A stretch of 64,000 nt of DNA from Atherix ibis (lineage: Eukaryota; Arthropoda; Insecta; Diptera; Athericidae), in contig OY282608.1 in assembly GCA_958298945.1 (NCBI GenBank), positions 12,067,933 through 12,131,932 on the forward strand, in the 5' to 3' direction. The notes under the pieces were generated by a model, which had not been told where the DNA came from, made no database searches, and saw nothing but the letters and a program-made list of their open reading frames with translations. Each line of letters starts with the position of its first letter. Positions within the stretch are counted from its first letter, which is position 1. Position numbers and translations under genes: made by a program. Below are positions 34,001 through 46,336 of this stretch, piece after piece.

Positions 34001-34888
34001 TTGTTGGCTTGTTGGCTTTTTGGTTTGTTAGTTTGTTAGTTTGGTGGTTTGTTGGTTTGTTAGTTTGTTGGCTTGTTGGTTTGTTGGTTTGTTGGTTTGT
34101 TTGTTTGTTGGTTTGTTCGTTTGTTCGTTTGTTGGTTTGTTGGTTTGTTGGTTTGTTGGCTTGTTGGTTTGTTGGTTTATTGGTTTGTTGATTTGGTGGT
34201 TTGTTGGCTTGTTGGTGTGTTGGTTTGTTGGTTTGTTTGTTTGTTGGTTTGTTCGTTTGTTGGCTTGTTGGTTTGTTGGTTTGTTGGTTTGTTGGTTTGT
34301 TGGTTTGTTGGCTTGTTGGTTTGTTGGTTAATTGGTTTGTTCGTTTGTTGGCTTGTTGGTTTGTTGGCTTGCTGGCTTGTTGGTTTGTTGGTTTGTTGGT
34401 TTGTTGGTTTGTTGGTTTGTTGTTTTGTTAGCTTGTTGGCTTATTGGTTTGTTGGCTTGTTGGTTTGTTTGTTTGTTGGTTTGTTTGTTTGTTGGTTTGT
34501 TGGTTTGTTGGTTTGTTGGTTTGTTGGTTTGTTGGTTTGTTGGTTTGTTGGTTTGTTGGTTTGTTGGTTTGTTGGTTTGTTGGTTTGTTGGTTTGTTGGT
34601 TTGTTGGTTTGTTGGCTTGTTGGCTTGTTGGCTTGTTGGCTTGTTGGCCTGTTGGTTTGTTCGTTTGTTGGTTTGTTAGTTTGTTGGATTGTGGGTTTGT
34701 TCGTTTGTTGGTTTGTTGGTTTGTTGGTTTGTTGGTCTGTTGGTTTGTTGGTTTGTTGGTTTGTTGGTTTGTTGGTTTGTTGGTTTGTTGGTTTGTTTGT
34801 TTGTTGCTTTGTTGGTTTGTTGGTTTGTTCGTTTGTTGGTTTGTTTATTTGTTGGTTTGTTGGCTTGTTGGTTTGTTGGTTTGTTGGT
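31065..34888 (+). repeat. Region E ~3.82-kb tandem unit, first copy
   Basis: This 3,824-bp unit is followed head to tail by its near-identical copy. The junctions both fall at a TTGGTGTG unit (near 31,065 and 34,889). In the rows I compared I found two base differences: G at 32025 against T at 35849, and T at 34661 against G at 38501. I also found two one-unit (8-bp) length differences, near 33,286-33,341 and 33,502-33,574. Characteristic marks are GTTTAGTGG near 31,087, GTCTGGTTGG near 32,055, GGAATGTTGG at ~32,496 and ~32,757, GGTGAGTTTG near 33,414 and TTCGCTCGTTGG near 33,788. Confidence 0.9.
34494..34613 (+). repeat. Longest unvaried run seen: 15 exact consensus units
   Basis: Fifteen consecutive exact TTGGTTTG units with no variant. 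This is the longest perfect run I noticed, and it is reproduced at 38334-38453 in the second region E copy. A 14-unit run lies at 29751-29862. Most of the array has a variant every few units, so perfect runs this long may mark recent local homogenisation. Confidence 0.8.
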
Positions 34889-37800
34889 GTGTTGGTTTGT
34901 TGGTTTGTTTGTTTAGTGGTTTGTTCGTTTGTTGGCTTGTTGGTTTGTTGGTTTGTTGGTTTGTTGGTTTGTTGGCTTGTTGGTTTGTTGGTTTGTTGGC
35001 TTATTGGTTTGTTGGCTTGTTGGTTTGTTTGTTTGTTGGTTTGTTCGTTTGTTGGTTTGTTGGTTTGTTGGTTTGTTGGTTTGTTGGTTTGTTGGTTTGT
35101 TGGTTTGTTGGTTTGTTGGTTTGTTGGTTTGTTAGTTTGTTTGTTTGTTGGATTGTTGGTTTGTTAGTTTGTTGGTTTGTTGGTTTGTTGGTTTGTTGGT
35201 TTGTTGGCTTGTTGGCTTATTGGTTTGTTGGTTTGTTGGATTGTTCGTTTGTTGGCTTGTTGGTCTGTTGACTTGCTGGCTTGTTGGTTTGTTGGTTTGT
35301 TGGTTTGTTGGTTTGTTGGTTTGTTGTTTAGTTGGCTTGTTGGCTTATTGCTTTGTTGGCTTGTTGGCTTGTTGGTTTGTTTGTTTGTTGGTTTGTTCGT
35401 TTGTTGGTTTATTGGTTTGTTGGTTTGTTGGTTTGTTGGTTTGTTGGTTTGTTGGTTTGTTGGTTTGTTCGTTTGTTGGTTTGTTGCTTTGTTGGTTTGT
35501 TGGTTTGTTGGTTTGTTGGTTTGTTGGTTTGTTGGCTTGTTGGCTTGTTGGTTTGTTGGTTTGTTGGATTGTTCGTTTGTTGGTTTGTTGTTTTGTTGGT
35601 TTGTTGGTTTGTTGGTTTGTTTGTTTGTTGGTTTGTTCGTTTGTTGGTTTGTTGGTTTGTTGGTTTGTTGGCTTTTTGGTTTGTTGGTTTGTTGGTTTGT
35701 TGGTTTGTTGGCTTCTTGGTTTGTTGGTTTGTTGGTTTGTTGGTTTGTTGGTTTGTTCATTTTTTGGTTTGTTGGTTTGTTGGTTTGTTGGCTTGTTGGT
35801 TTGTTCGTTTGTTGGCTTTTTGGTTTGTTGGTTTGTTGGTTTGTTGGTTTGTTCGTTTTTTGGTTTGTTGGTTTGTTGTCTGGTTGGTTTGTTTGTTTGT
35901 TGGTTGTTTGGTATGTTGGCTTATTGGCTTGTTGGTTTGTTGGTTTGTTCGTTTGTTGGTTTCTTGGTTTGTTGTTTTGTTGGATTGTTGGCTTGTTGGT
36001 TTGTTGGTTTGTTGGCTTGTTGGTTTGTTGGTTTTTTGGTTTGTTGGTTTGTTGGTTTTTTGGTTTGTTGGTTTGTTGGTTTGTGGGTTTGTTGGTTTTT
36101 GGTTTGTTGGTTTGTTGATTTGTTGGTTTTTTGGTTTGTTGGTTTGTTGGCTTATTGGTTTGTTGGTTTGTTAGTTTGTTGGTGTGTTTGTTTGTTGGCT
36201 TGTTGGCTTGTTGGTTTGTTGGTTTGTTGGTTTGTTGGTTTGTTGCTTTGTTCGTTTTTTTGTTTTGTTGGCTTGTTGGTTTGTTCGTTTGTTGGTTTGT
36301 TGGTTACTTGGTTTGTTGGAATGTTGGTTTGTTGGTTTGTTGGTTTGTTGGTTTGTTCGTTTGTTGGTTTGTTGGTTTGTTCGTTTGTTGGTTTGTTGGT
36401 TTGTTGGTTTGTTGGTTTGTTGGCTTTTTGGTTTGTTGGCTTGTTGGTTTGTTCGTTTGTTGGTTTGTTGGTTTGTTCGTTTGTTCGTTTGTTGGTTTGT
36501 TGGTTTGTTGCTTTGTTCGTTTTATGGTTTGTTGGCTTGTTGGTTTGTTCGTTTGTTGGTTTGTTGGTGACTTGGTTTGTTGGAATGTTGGTTTGTTGGT
36601 TTGTTGGTTTGTTGGCTTGTTGGTTTGTTGGTTTGTTTGTTTGTTGGTTTGTTTTTTTGTTGGTTTGTTGGTTTGTTGGTGTGTTGGTTTATTGGTTTGT
36701 TGGCTTGTTGGTTTTTTGGTTTGTTGGTTTGTTGGCTTGTTGGTTTGTTGGTTTGTTGGTTTGTTGGTTTGTTGGTTTGTTGGTTTGTTGGTTTGTTGGT
36801 TTGTTGGTTTGCTGGCTTGTTGGTTTGTTGGTTTGTTCGTTTGTTGCTTTGTAGGTTTGTTGGTTTGTTGGCTTGTTGGCTTGTTGGTTTGTTGGTTTGT
36901 TGGTTTGTTGGCTTGTTGGTTTGTTGGTTTGTTGGTTTGTTGGTATGTTGGTTTGTTGGTTTGTTGGCTTATTGGCTTGTTGGTTTGTTGGTTTGTTCGT
37001 TTGTTGGTTTGTTGGTTTGTTGTTTTGTTGGATTGTTGGCTCGTTGGTTTTTTGGTTTGTTGGCTTGTTGGTTTGTTGGTTTTTTGGTTTGTTGGTTTGT
37101 TGGTTTTTTGGTTTGTTGGTTTGTTGGTTTGTTGGTTTGTTGGTTTGTTGGTTTGTTGGTTTGTTGGTTTGTTCGTTTGTTCGTTTGTTGGTTTGTTGGT
37201 TTGTTGGTTTGCTGGCTTGTTGGTTTGTCGGTTTGTTAGTTTGTTGGTGAGTTTGCTTGTTGGCTTGTGGGTTTGTTTGTTTGTTGGTTTGTTGGTTTGT
37301 TGGTTTTTTGGTTTGTTGGCTTTTTGGTTTTTTGGTTTGTTGGTTTGTTGGTTTGTTGGTTTGTTGGTTTGTTGGTTTGTTGGTTTGTTGGTTTGTTGGT
37401 TTGTTGGTTTGTTTGTTTGTTGGTTTGTTGGCTTGTTGGTTTGTTGGTTTGTTCGTTTGTTCGCTTGTTGGTTTGTTGGCTTGTTGGTTTGTTGGTTTGT
37501 TGGTTTGTTGGTTTGTTCGTTTGTTGGTTTGTTTGTTTGTTGGTTTGTTGGCTTGTTGGTTTGTTGGTTTGTTGGTTTGTTGGTTTGTTGGTTTGTTGGT
37601 CTGCTCGTTTGTTGGTTTGTTGCTTTGTTCGCTCGTTGGTTTGTTGGTTTTTTGGTTTGTTGGCTTGTTGTTTTGTTGGCTTGTTTGCTTGTTGGTTTGT
37701 TGGTTTGTTCGTTTGTTGGCTTGTTGGCTTGTAGGTTTGTTGGTTTGTTGGTTTGTTGGTTTGTTGGTTTGTTGGTTTGTTGGTTTGTTGGCTTGTTGGT

Positions 37801-38728
37801 TTGTTGGTTTGTTGGTTGGTTGGTTTGTTGGTTTGTTGGCTTGTTGGCTTGTTGGCTTTTTGGTTTGTTAGTTTGTTAGTTTGGTGGTTTGTTGGTTTGT
37901 TAGTTTGTTGGCTTGTTGGTTTGTTGGTTTGTTGGTTTGTTTGTTTGTTGGTTTGTTCGTTTGTTCGTTTGTTGGTTTGTTGGTTTGTTGGTTTGTTGGC
38001 TTGTTGGTTTGTTGGTTTATTGGTTTGTTGATTTGGTGGTTTGTTGGCTTGTTGGTGTGTTGGTTTGTTGGTTTGTTTGTTTGTTGGTTTGTTCGTTTGT
38101 TGGCTTGTTGGTTTGTTGGTTTGTTGGTTTGTTGGTTTGTTGGTTTGTTGGCTTGTTGGTTTGTTGGTTAATTGGTTTGTTCGTTTGTTGGCTTGTTGGT
38201 TTGTTGGCTTGCTGGCTTGTTGGTTTGTTGGTTTGTTGGTTTGTTGGTTTGTTGGTTTGTTGTTTTGTTAGCTTGTTGGCTTATTGGTTTGTTGGCTTGT
38301 TGGTTTGTTTGTTTGTTGGTTTGTTTGTTTGTTGGTTTGTTGGTTTGTTGGTTTGTTGGTTTGTTGGTTTGTTGGTTTGTTGGTTTGTTGGTTTGTTGGT
38401 TTGTTGGTTTGTTGGTTTGTTGGTTTGTTGGTTTGTTGGTTTGTTGGTTTGTTGGCTTGTTGGCTTGTTGGCTTGTTGGCTTGTTGGCCTGTTGGTTTGT
38501 GCGTTTGTTGGTTTGTTAGTTTGTTGGATTGTGGGTTTGTTCGTTTGTTGGTTTGTTGGTTTGTTGGTTTGTTGGTCTGTTGGTTTGTTGGTTTGTTGGT
38601 TTGTTGGTTTGTTGGTTTGTTGGTTTGTTGGTTTGTTTGTTTGTTGCTTTGTTGGTTTGTTGGTTTGTTCGTTTGTTGGTTTGTTTATTTGTTGGTTTGT
38701 TGGCTTGTTGGTTTGTTGGTTTGTTGGC
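34889..38728 (+). repeat. Region E ~3.84-kb tandem unit, second copy
   Basis: Copy of 31,065-34,888 with offset 3,824 rising to 3,832 and 3,840 through two single-unit gains. It reproduces the register events at 32270 (-1, GGTTTTTGG) and 32429 (+1) as 36094 and 36253. Such private events within one pair show common descent rather than chance similarity. The match stops at 38,729, where GGCTTG replaces the GGTGTG that begins the second copy. Confidence 0.9.
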
Positions 38729-39074
38729 TTGTTGGTTTGTTGGTTTGTTGGTTTGTTCGTTTCTTGGTTTGTTGGTTTGTTCGCTTGTTGGTTTGTTGGT
38801 TTTTTGGTTTGTTGGCTTGTTGGTTTGTTGGCTTGTTGGCTTGGTGGTTTGTTGGTTTGTTCGTTTGTTGGCTTGTTGGCTTCTTGGTTTGTTGGTTTGT
38901 TCGTTTGTTGGTTTGTTGGTTTGTTGGTTTGTTGGTTTGTTGGCTTGTTGGCTTGTTGGTTTTTTGGTTTGTTGGCTTGTTGGTTTGTTGGTTTGTTGGC
39001 TTGTTGGTTTGTTGGCCTGTTGGTTTGTTCGTTTGTTGTATTGTTTGTTTGTTGGTTTGTTGGTTTGTTCGTTT
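38729..39074 (+). repeat. E/F junction segment
   Basis: Carries TTCGTTTCTTGG near 38,758, GGCTTGGTGG near 38,838, GGCTTCTTGG near 38,878, GGCCTG near 39,014 and TTGTATTGTTTG near 39,036. The same ordered set recurs near 48,870-49,160, 56,010-56,300 and 63,360-63,570. It is therefore a recurrent module of regions F and H. No gene is seen. Confidence 0.7.
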
Positions 39075-42000
39075 GTTGGTTTGTTGGTTTGTTGGTTTGT
39101 TGGTTTGTTCGTTTGTTCGCTTGTTGGTTTGTTGGCTTGTTGGTTTGTTGGTTTGTTGGTTTGTTGGTTTGTTCGTTTGTTGGTTTGTTTGTTTGTTGGT
39201 TTGTTGGCTGGTTGGTTTGTTGGTTTGTTGGTTTGTTCGTTTGTTGGCTTGTTGGTCTGCTCGTTTGTTGATTTGTTGGTTTGTTCGCTCGTTGGTTTGT
39301 TGGTTTTTTGGTTTGTTGGCTTGTTGTTTTGTTGGCTTGTTTGCTTGTTGGTTTGTTGGTTTGTTGGTTTGTTGGTTTGTTGGTTTGTTGGTTTGTTGGT
39401 TTGTTGGCTTGTTGGTTTGTTGGTTTGTTGGTTGGTTGGTTTGTTGGTTTGTTGGCTTGTTCGCTTGTTGGCTTTTTGGTTTGTTGGTTTGTTAGTTTGG
39501 TGGTTTGTTGGTTTGTTAGTTTGTTGGTTTGTTGGTTTGTTGGTTTGTTCGTTGGTTCGCTTGTTGGTTTGTTGGCTTGTTGGTTTGTTTATTTGTTGGT
39601 TTGTTGGCTTGTTGGTTTGTTGGTTTGTTGGCTTGTTGGTTTGTTGGTTTGTTGGTCTGTTCGTTTCTTGGTTTGTTGGTTTGTTCGCTTGTTGGTTTGT
39701 TGGCTTGTTGGCTTGGTGGTTTGTTGGTTTGTTCGTTTGTTGGCTTGTTGGCTTCTTGGTTTGTTGGTTTGTTGGTTTTTTCGTTTGTTGGTTTGTTGGT
39801 TTGTTGGTTTGTTGGTTTGTTGGTTTGTTGGTTTGTTGGCTTGTTGGCTTGTTGGTTTTTTGGTTTGTTGGCTTGTTGGTTTGTTGGTTTGTTGGCTTGT
39901 TGGTTTGTTGGCCTGTTGGTTTGTTCGGTTGTTGGTTTGTTTGTTTGTTAGTTTGTTGGTTTGTTCGTTTGTTGGTTTGTTGGTTTGTTGGTTTGTTGGT
40001 TTGTTCGTTTGTTCGCTTGTTGATTTGTTGGCTTGTTGGTTTGTTGGTTTGTTGGTTTGTTGGTTTGTTCGTTTGTTGGTTTGTTGGTTTGTTGGTTTGT
40101 TGGTTTGTTCGTTTGTTCGCTTGTTGATTTGTTGGCTTGTTGGTTTGTTGGTTTGTCGGTTTGTTGGTTTGTTCGTTTGTTGGTTTGTTTGTTTGTTGGT
40201 TTGTTGGCTTGTTGGTTTGTTGGTTTGTTGGTTTGTTGGTTTGTTGGTTTGTTGGTCTGCTCGTTTGTTGGTTTGTTGGTTTGTTCGCTCGTTGGTTTGT
40301 TGGTTTTTTGGTTTGTTGGCTTGTTGTTTTGTTGGTTTGTTTGCTTGTTGGTTTGTTGGTTTGTTCATTTGTTGGCTTGTTGGCTTGTTGGTTTGTTGGT
40401 TTGTTGGTTTGTTGGTTTGTTGGTTTGTTGGTTTGTTGGTTTGTTGGTTTGTTGGTTTGTTGGTTTGTTGGCTTTTTGGTTTGTTGGTTTGTTGGTTGGT
40501 TGGTTTGTTGGTTTGTTGGCTTTTTGGCTTTTTGGTTTGTTGGTTTGTTAGTTTGGTGGTTTGTTGGTTTGTTAGTTTGTTGGTTTGTTGGTTTGTTGGT
40601 TTGTTCGTTTGTCCGCTTGTTGGTTTGTTGGCTTGTTGGTTTGTTGGTTTGTTGGGTTGTTGGGTTGTTGGTTTGTTGGTTTGTTGGTTTGTTGGTTTGT
40701 TTGTTTGTTGGTTTGTTAGTTTGTTGGCTTGTTGGTTTGTTGGTTTGTTGGTTTGTTTGTTTGTTGGTTTGTTCGTTTGTTCTTTTGTTGGTTTGTTGGT
40801 TTGTTCGCTCGTTGGTTTGTTGGTTTTTTGGTTTGTTGGCTTGTTGTTTTGTTGGCTTGTTTGCTTGTTGGTTTGTTGGTTTGTTCGTTTGTTGGCTTGT
40901 TGGCTTGTTGGTTTGTTGGTTTGTTGGTTTGTTGGTTTGTTGGTTTGTTGGTTTGTTGGTTTGTTGGCTTGTTGGTTTGTTGGTTTGTTGGTTTGTTGGC
41001 TTGTTGGTTTGTTGGTTTGTTGGTTTGTTGATTTGGTGGTTTGTTGGCTTGTTGGTTTGTTGGTTTGTTCATTTGTTGGCTTGTTGGTTTGTTGGTTTGT
41101 TGGTCTGTTCGTTTCTTGGTTTGTTGGTTTGTTCGCTTGTTGGTTTGTTGGCTTGTTGGCTTGGTGGTTTGTTGGTTTGTTCGTTTGTTGGCTTGTTAGC
41201 TTCTTGGTTTGTTGGTTTGTTGGTTTTTTCGTTTGCTGGTTTGTTGGTTTGTTGGTTTGTTGGTTTGTTGGTTTGTTGGTTTGTTGGCTTGTTGGCTTGT
41301 TGGTTTTTTGGTTTGTTGGCTTGTTGGTTTGTTGGTTTGTTGGCTTGTTGGTTTGTTGGCCTGTTGGTTTGTTCGGTTGTTGGTTTGTTTGATTGTTGGT
41401 TTGTTGGTTTGTTCGTTTGTTGGTTTGTTGGTTTGTTGGTTTGTTGGTTTGTTGGTTTGTTCGTTTGTTCGCTTGTTGATTTGTTGGCTTGTTGGTTTGT
41501 TGGTTTGTTGGTTTGTTGGTTTGTTCGTTTGTTGGTTTGTTGGTTTGTTGGTTTGTTGGTTTGTTTGTTTGTTCGCTTGTTGATTTGTTGGCTTGTTGGT
41601 TTGTTGGTTTGTCGGTTTGTTGGTTTGTTCGTTTGTTGGTTTGTTTGTTTGTTGGTTTGTTGGCTTGTTGGTTTGTTGGTTTGTTGGTTTGTTGGTTTGT
41701 TGGTTTGTTGGTCTGCTCGTTTGTTGGTTTGTTGGTTTGTTCGCTCGTTGGTTTGTTGGTTTTTTGGTTTGTTGGCTTGTTGTTTTGTTGGTTTGTTTGC
41801 TTGTTGGTTTGTTGGTTTGTTGGTTTGTTGGTTTGTTGGTTTGTTGGTTTGTTGGTTTGTTGGTTTGTTGGCTTTTTGGTTTGTTGGTTTGTTGGTTGGT
41901 TGGTTTGTTGGTTTGTTGGCTTGTTGGCTTTTTGGTTTGTTGGTTTGTTAGTTTGGTGGTTTGTTGGTTTGTTAGTTTGTTGGTTTGTTGGTTTGTTGGT

Positions 42001-42786
42001 TTGTTCGTTTGTCCGCTTGTTGGTTTGTTGGCTTGTTGGTTTGTTGGTTTGTTGGGTTGTTGGTTTGTTGGTTTGTTGGTTTGTTGGTTTGTTTGTTTGT
42101 TGGTTTGTTAGTTTGTTGGCTTGTTGGTTTGTTGGTTTGTTGGTTTGTTTGTTTGTTGGTTTGTTCGTTTGTTCGTTTGTTGGTTTGTTGGTTTGTTCGC
42201 TCGTTGGTTTGTTGGTTTTTTGGTTTGTTGGCTTGTTGTTTTGTTGGCTTGTTTGCTTGTTGGTTTGTTGGTTTGTTCGTTTGTTGGCTTGTTGGCTTGT
42301 TGGTTTGTTGGTTTGTTGGTTTGTTGGTTTGTTGGTTTGTTGGTTTGTTGGTTTGTTGGCTTGTTGGTTTGTTGGTTTGTTGGTTTGTTGGCTTGTTGGT
42401 TTGTTGGTTTGTTGGTTTGTTGATTTGGTGGTTTGTTGGCTTGTTGGTTTGTTGGTTTGTTCATTTGTTGGCTTGTTGGTTTATTGGTTTGTTGGTTTGT
42501 TGGCTTGTTGGTTTGTTGGTTTGTTGGTTTGTTGGCTTGTTGGTTTGTTGGTTTGTTGGTTTGTTGATTTGGTGGTTTGTTGGCTTGTTGGTTTGTTGGT
42601 TTGTTCATTTGTTGGCTTGTTGGTTTGTTGGCTTGTTGGCTTGTTGGTTTGTTGGTTTGTTGGTTTGTTGGGTTGTTGGTTTGTTGGCTTATTGGTGTGT
42701 TGATTTGGTGGTTTGTTGGCTTGTTGGTTTGTTGGTTTGTTCATTTGTTGGCTTGTTCGTTTGTTGGCTTGTTGGTTTGTTGGTTT
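39075..42786 (+). repeat. Region F ~3.71-kb tandem unit, first copy
   Basis: Matches 42,787-46,336 head to tail. The offset starts at 3,712 and falls in steps of whole units to 3,552, so the second copy is shorter. Shared marks are GGCTGG near 39,206/42,918, TTCGTTGGTTCGC near 39,550/43,262, GGCTTCTTGG, GTCCGCTTG at 40611/44267 and 42011/45699, and GGTGTGTTGATTTGG near 42,693/46,245. Inside it a ~1.4-kb subunit is repeated twice (about 40,033 and 41,489). Confidence 0.82.
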
Positions 42787-45700
42787 GTTGGTTTGTTGGT
42801 TTGTTGGTTTGTTGGTTTGTTCGTTTGTTCGCTTGTTGGTTTGTTGGCTTGTTGGTTTGTTGGTTTGTTGGTTTGTTGGTTTGTTCGTTTGTTGGTTTGT
42901 TTGTTTGTTGGTTTGTTGGCTGGTTGGTTTGTTGGTTTGTTGGTTTGTTCGTTTGTTGCCTTGTTGGTCTGCTCGTTTGTTGATTTGTTGGTTTGTTCGC
43001 TCGTTGGTTTGTTGGTTTTTTGGTTTGTTGGCTTGTTGTTTTGTTGGCTTGTTTGCTTGTTGGTTTGTTGGTTTGTTGGTTTGTTGGTTTGTTGGTTTGT
43101 TGGTTTGTTGGTTTGTTGGCTTGTTGGTTTGTTGGTTTGTTGGTTGGTTGGTTTGTTGGTTTGTTGCCTTGTTCGCTTGTTGGCTTTTTGGTTTGTTGGT
43201 TTGTTAGTTTGGTGGTTTGTTGGTTTGTTAGTTTGTTGGTTTGTTGGTTTGTTGGTTTGTTCGTTGGTTCGCTTGTTGGTTTGTTGGCTTGTTGGTTTGT
43301 TTATTTGTTGGTTTGTTGGCTTGTTGGTTTGTTGGTTTGTTGGCTTGTTGGTTTGTTGGTTTGTTGGTCTGTTCGTTTCTTGGTTTGTTGGTTTGTTCGC
43401 TTGTTGGTTTGTTGGCTTGTTGGCTTGGTGGTTTGTTGGTTTGTTCGTTTGTTGGCTTGTTGGCTTCTTGGTTTGTTGGTTTGTTGGTTTTTTCGTTTGT
43501 TGGTTTGTTGGTTTGTTGGTTTGTTGGTTTGTTGGTTTGTTGGTTTGTCGGCTTGTTGGCTTGTTGGTTTTTTGGTTTGTTGGCTTGTTGGTTTGTTGGT
43601 TTGTTGGCTTGTTGGTTTGTTGGCCTGTTGGTTTGTTCGGTTGTTGGTTTGTTTGTTTGTTGGTTTGTTGGTTTGTTCGTTTGTTGGTTTGTTGGTTTGT
43701 TGGTTTGTTGGTTTGTTCGTTTGTTCGCTTGTTGATTTGTTGGCTTGTTGGTTTGTTGGTTTGTTGGTTTGTTGGTTTGTTCGTTTGTTGGTTTGTTGGT
43801 TTGTTGGTTTGTTGGTTTGTTCGTTTGTTCGCTTGTTGATTTGTTGGCTTGTTGGTTTGTTGGTTTGTCGGTTTGTTGGTTTGTTCGTTTGTTGGTTTGT
43901 TTGTTTGTTGGTTTGTTGGCTTGTTGGTTTGTTGGTTTGTTGGTTTGTTGGTTTGTTGGTTTGTTGGTCTGCTCGTTTGTTGGTTTGTTCGCTCGTTGGT
44001 TTGTTGGTTTTTTGGTTTGTTGGCTTGTTGTTTTGTTGGTTTGTTTGCTTGTTGGTTTGTTGGTTTGTTCATTTGTTGGCTTGTTGGCTTGTTGGTTTGT
44101 TGGTTTGTTGGTTTGTTGGTTTGTTGGTTTGTTGGTTTGTTGGTTTGTTGGTTTGTTGGTTTGTTGGTTTGTTGGTTTGTTGGCTTTTTGGTTTGTTGGT
44201 TTGTTGGTTGGTTGGTTTGTTGGTTTGTTAGTTTGTTGGTTTGTTGGTTTGTTGGTTTGTTCGTTTGTCCGCTTGTTGGTTTGTTGGCTTGTTGGTTTGT
44301 TGGTTTGTTGGGTTGTTGGTTTGTTGGTTTGTTGGTTTGTTGGTTTGTTTGTTTGTTGGTTTGTTAGTTTGTTGGCTTGTTGGTTTGTTGGTTTGTTGGT
44401 TTGTTTGTTTGTTGGTTTGTTCGTTTGTTCTTTTGTTGGTTTGTTGGTTTGTTCGCTCGTTGGTTTGTTGGTTTTTTGGTTTGTTGGCTTGTTGTTTTGT
44501 TGGCTTGTTTGCTTGTTGGTTTGTTGGTTTGTTCGTTTGTTGGCTTGTTGGCTTGTTGGTTTGTTGGTTTGTTGGTTTGTTGGTTTGTTGGTTTGTTGGT
44601 TTGTTGGTTTGTTGGCTTGTTGGTTTGTTGGTTTGTTGGTTTGTTGGCTTGTTGGTTTGTTGGTTTGTTGGTTTGTTGATTTGGTGGTTTGTTGGCTTGT
44701 TGGTTTGTTGGTTTGTTCATTTGTTGGCTTGTTGGTTTGTTGGTTTGTTGGTCTGTTCGTTTCTTGGTTTGTTGGTTTGTTCGCTTGTTGGTTTGTTGGC
44801 TTGTTGGCTTGGTGGTTTGTTGGTTTGTTCGTTTGTTGGCTTGTTGGCTTCTTGGTTTGTTGGTTTGTTGGTTTTTTCGTTTGCTGGTTTGTTGGTTTGT
44901 TGGTTTGTTGGTTTGTTGGTTTGTTGGTTTGTTGGTTTGTTGGCTTGTTGGCTTGTTTGTTTTTTGGTTTGTTGGCTTGTTGGTTTGTTGGTTTGTTGGC
45001 TTGTTGGTTTTTTGGCCTGTTGGTTTGTTCGGTTGTTGGTTTGTTTGTTTGTTGGTTTGTTGGTTTGTTCGTTTGTTGGTTTGTTGGTTTGTTGGTTTGT
45101 TGGTTTGTTCGTTTGTTCGCTTGTTGATTTGTTGGCTTGTTGGTTTGTTGGTTTGTTGGTTTGTTGGTTTGTTCGTTTGTTGGTTTGTTGGTTTGTTGGT
45201 TTGTTGGTTTGTTTGTTTGTTCGCTTGTTGATTTGTTGGCTTGTTGGTTTGTTGGTTTGTCGGTTTGTTGGTTTGTTCGTTTGTTGGTTTGTTTGTTTGT
45301 TGGTTTGTTGGCTTGTTGGTTTGTTGGTTTGTTGGTTTGTTGGTTTGTTGGTTTGTTGGTCTGCTCGTTTGTTGGTTTGTTGGTTTGTTCGCTCGTTGGT
45401 TTGTTGGTTTTTTGGTTTGTTGGCTTGTTGTTTTGTTGGTTTGTTTGCTTGTTGGTTTGTTGGTTTGTTCATTTGTTGGCTTGTTGGCTTGTTGGTTTGT
45501 TGGTTTGTTGGTTTGTTGGTTTGTTGGTTTGTTGGTTTGTTGGTTTGTTGGTTTGTTGGCTTTTTGGTTTGTTGGTTTGTTGGTTGGTTGGTTTGTTGGT
45601 TTGTTGGCTTGTTGGCTTTTTGGTTTGTTGGTTTGTTAGTTTGGTGGTTTGTTGGTTTGTTAGTTTGTTGGTTTGTTGGTTTGTTGGTTTGTTCGTTTGT

Positions 45701-46336
45701 CCGCTTGTTGGTTTGTTGGCTTGTTGGTTTGTTGGTTTGTTGGGTTGTTGGTTTGTTGGTTTGTTGGTTTGTTGGTTTGTTTGTTTGTTGGTTTGTTAGT
45801 TTGTTGGCTTGTTGGTTTGTTGGTTTGTTGGTTTGTTTGTTTGTTGGTTTGTTCGTTTGTTCGTTTGTTGGTTTGTTGGTTTGTTCGCTCGTTGGTTTGT
45901 TGGTTTTTTGGTTTGTTGGCTTGTTGTTTTGTTGGCTTGTTTGCTTGTTGGTTTGTTGGTTTGTTCGTTTGTTGGCTTGTTGGCTTGTTGGTTTGTTGGT
46001 TTGTTGGTTTGTTGGTTTGTTGGTTTGTTGGTTTGTTGGTTTGTTGGTTTGTTGGCTTGTTGGTTTGTTGGTTTGTTGGTTTGTTGGCTTGTTGGTTTGT
46101 TGGTTTGTTGGTTTGTTGATTTGGTGGTTTGTTGGCTTGTTGGTTTGTTGGTTTGTTCATTTGTTGGCTTGTTGGTTTGTTGGCTTGTTGCCTTGTTGGT
46201 TTGTTGGTTTGTTGGTTTGTTGGGTTGTTGGTTTGTTGGCTTATTGGTGTGTTGATTTGGTGGTTTGTTGGCTTGTTGGTTTGTTGGTTTGTTCATTTGT
46301 TGGCTTGTTCGTTTGTTGGCTTGTTGGTTTGTTGGA
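42787..46336 (+). repeat. Region F ~3.55-kb tandem unit, second copy
   Basis: Second copy of the preceding unit. It differs by several 8-bp unit losses and by base changes, for example GTTGCCTTGTTCGC near 43,167, where the first copy has GTTGGCTTGTTCGC, and TTGTTTGTTTTTTGG near 44,951. The 8-bp register is unbroken from about 36,262 to 46,454, so all of its length changes are whole units. The match ends at a GGATTG unit near 46,334. Confidence 0.82.
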
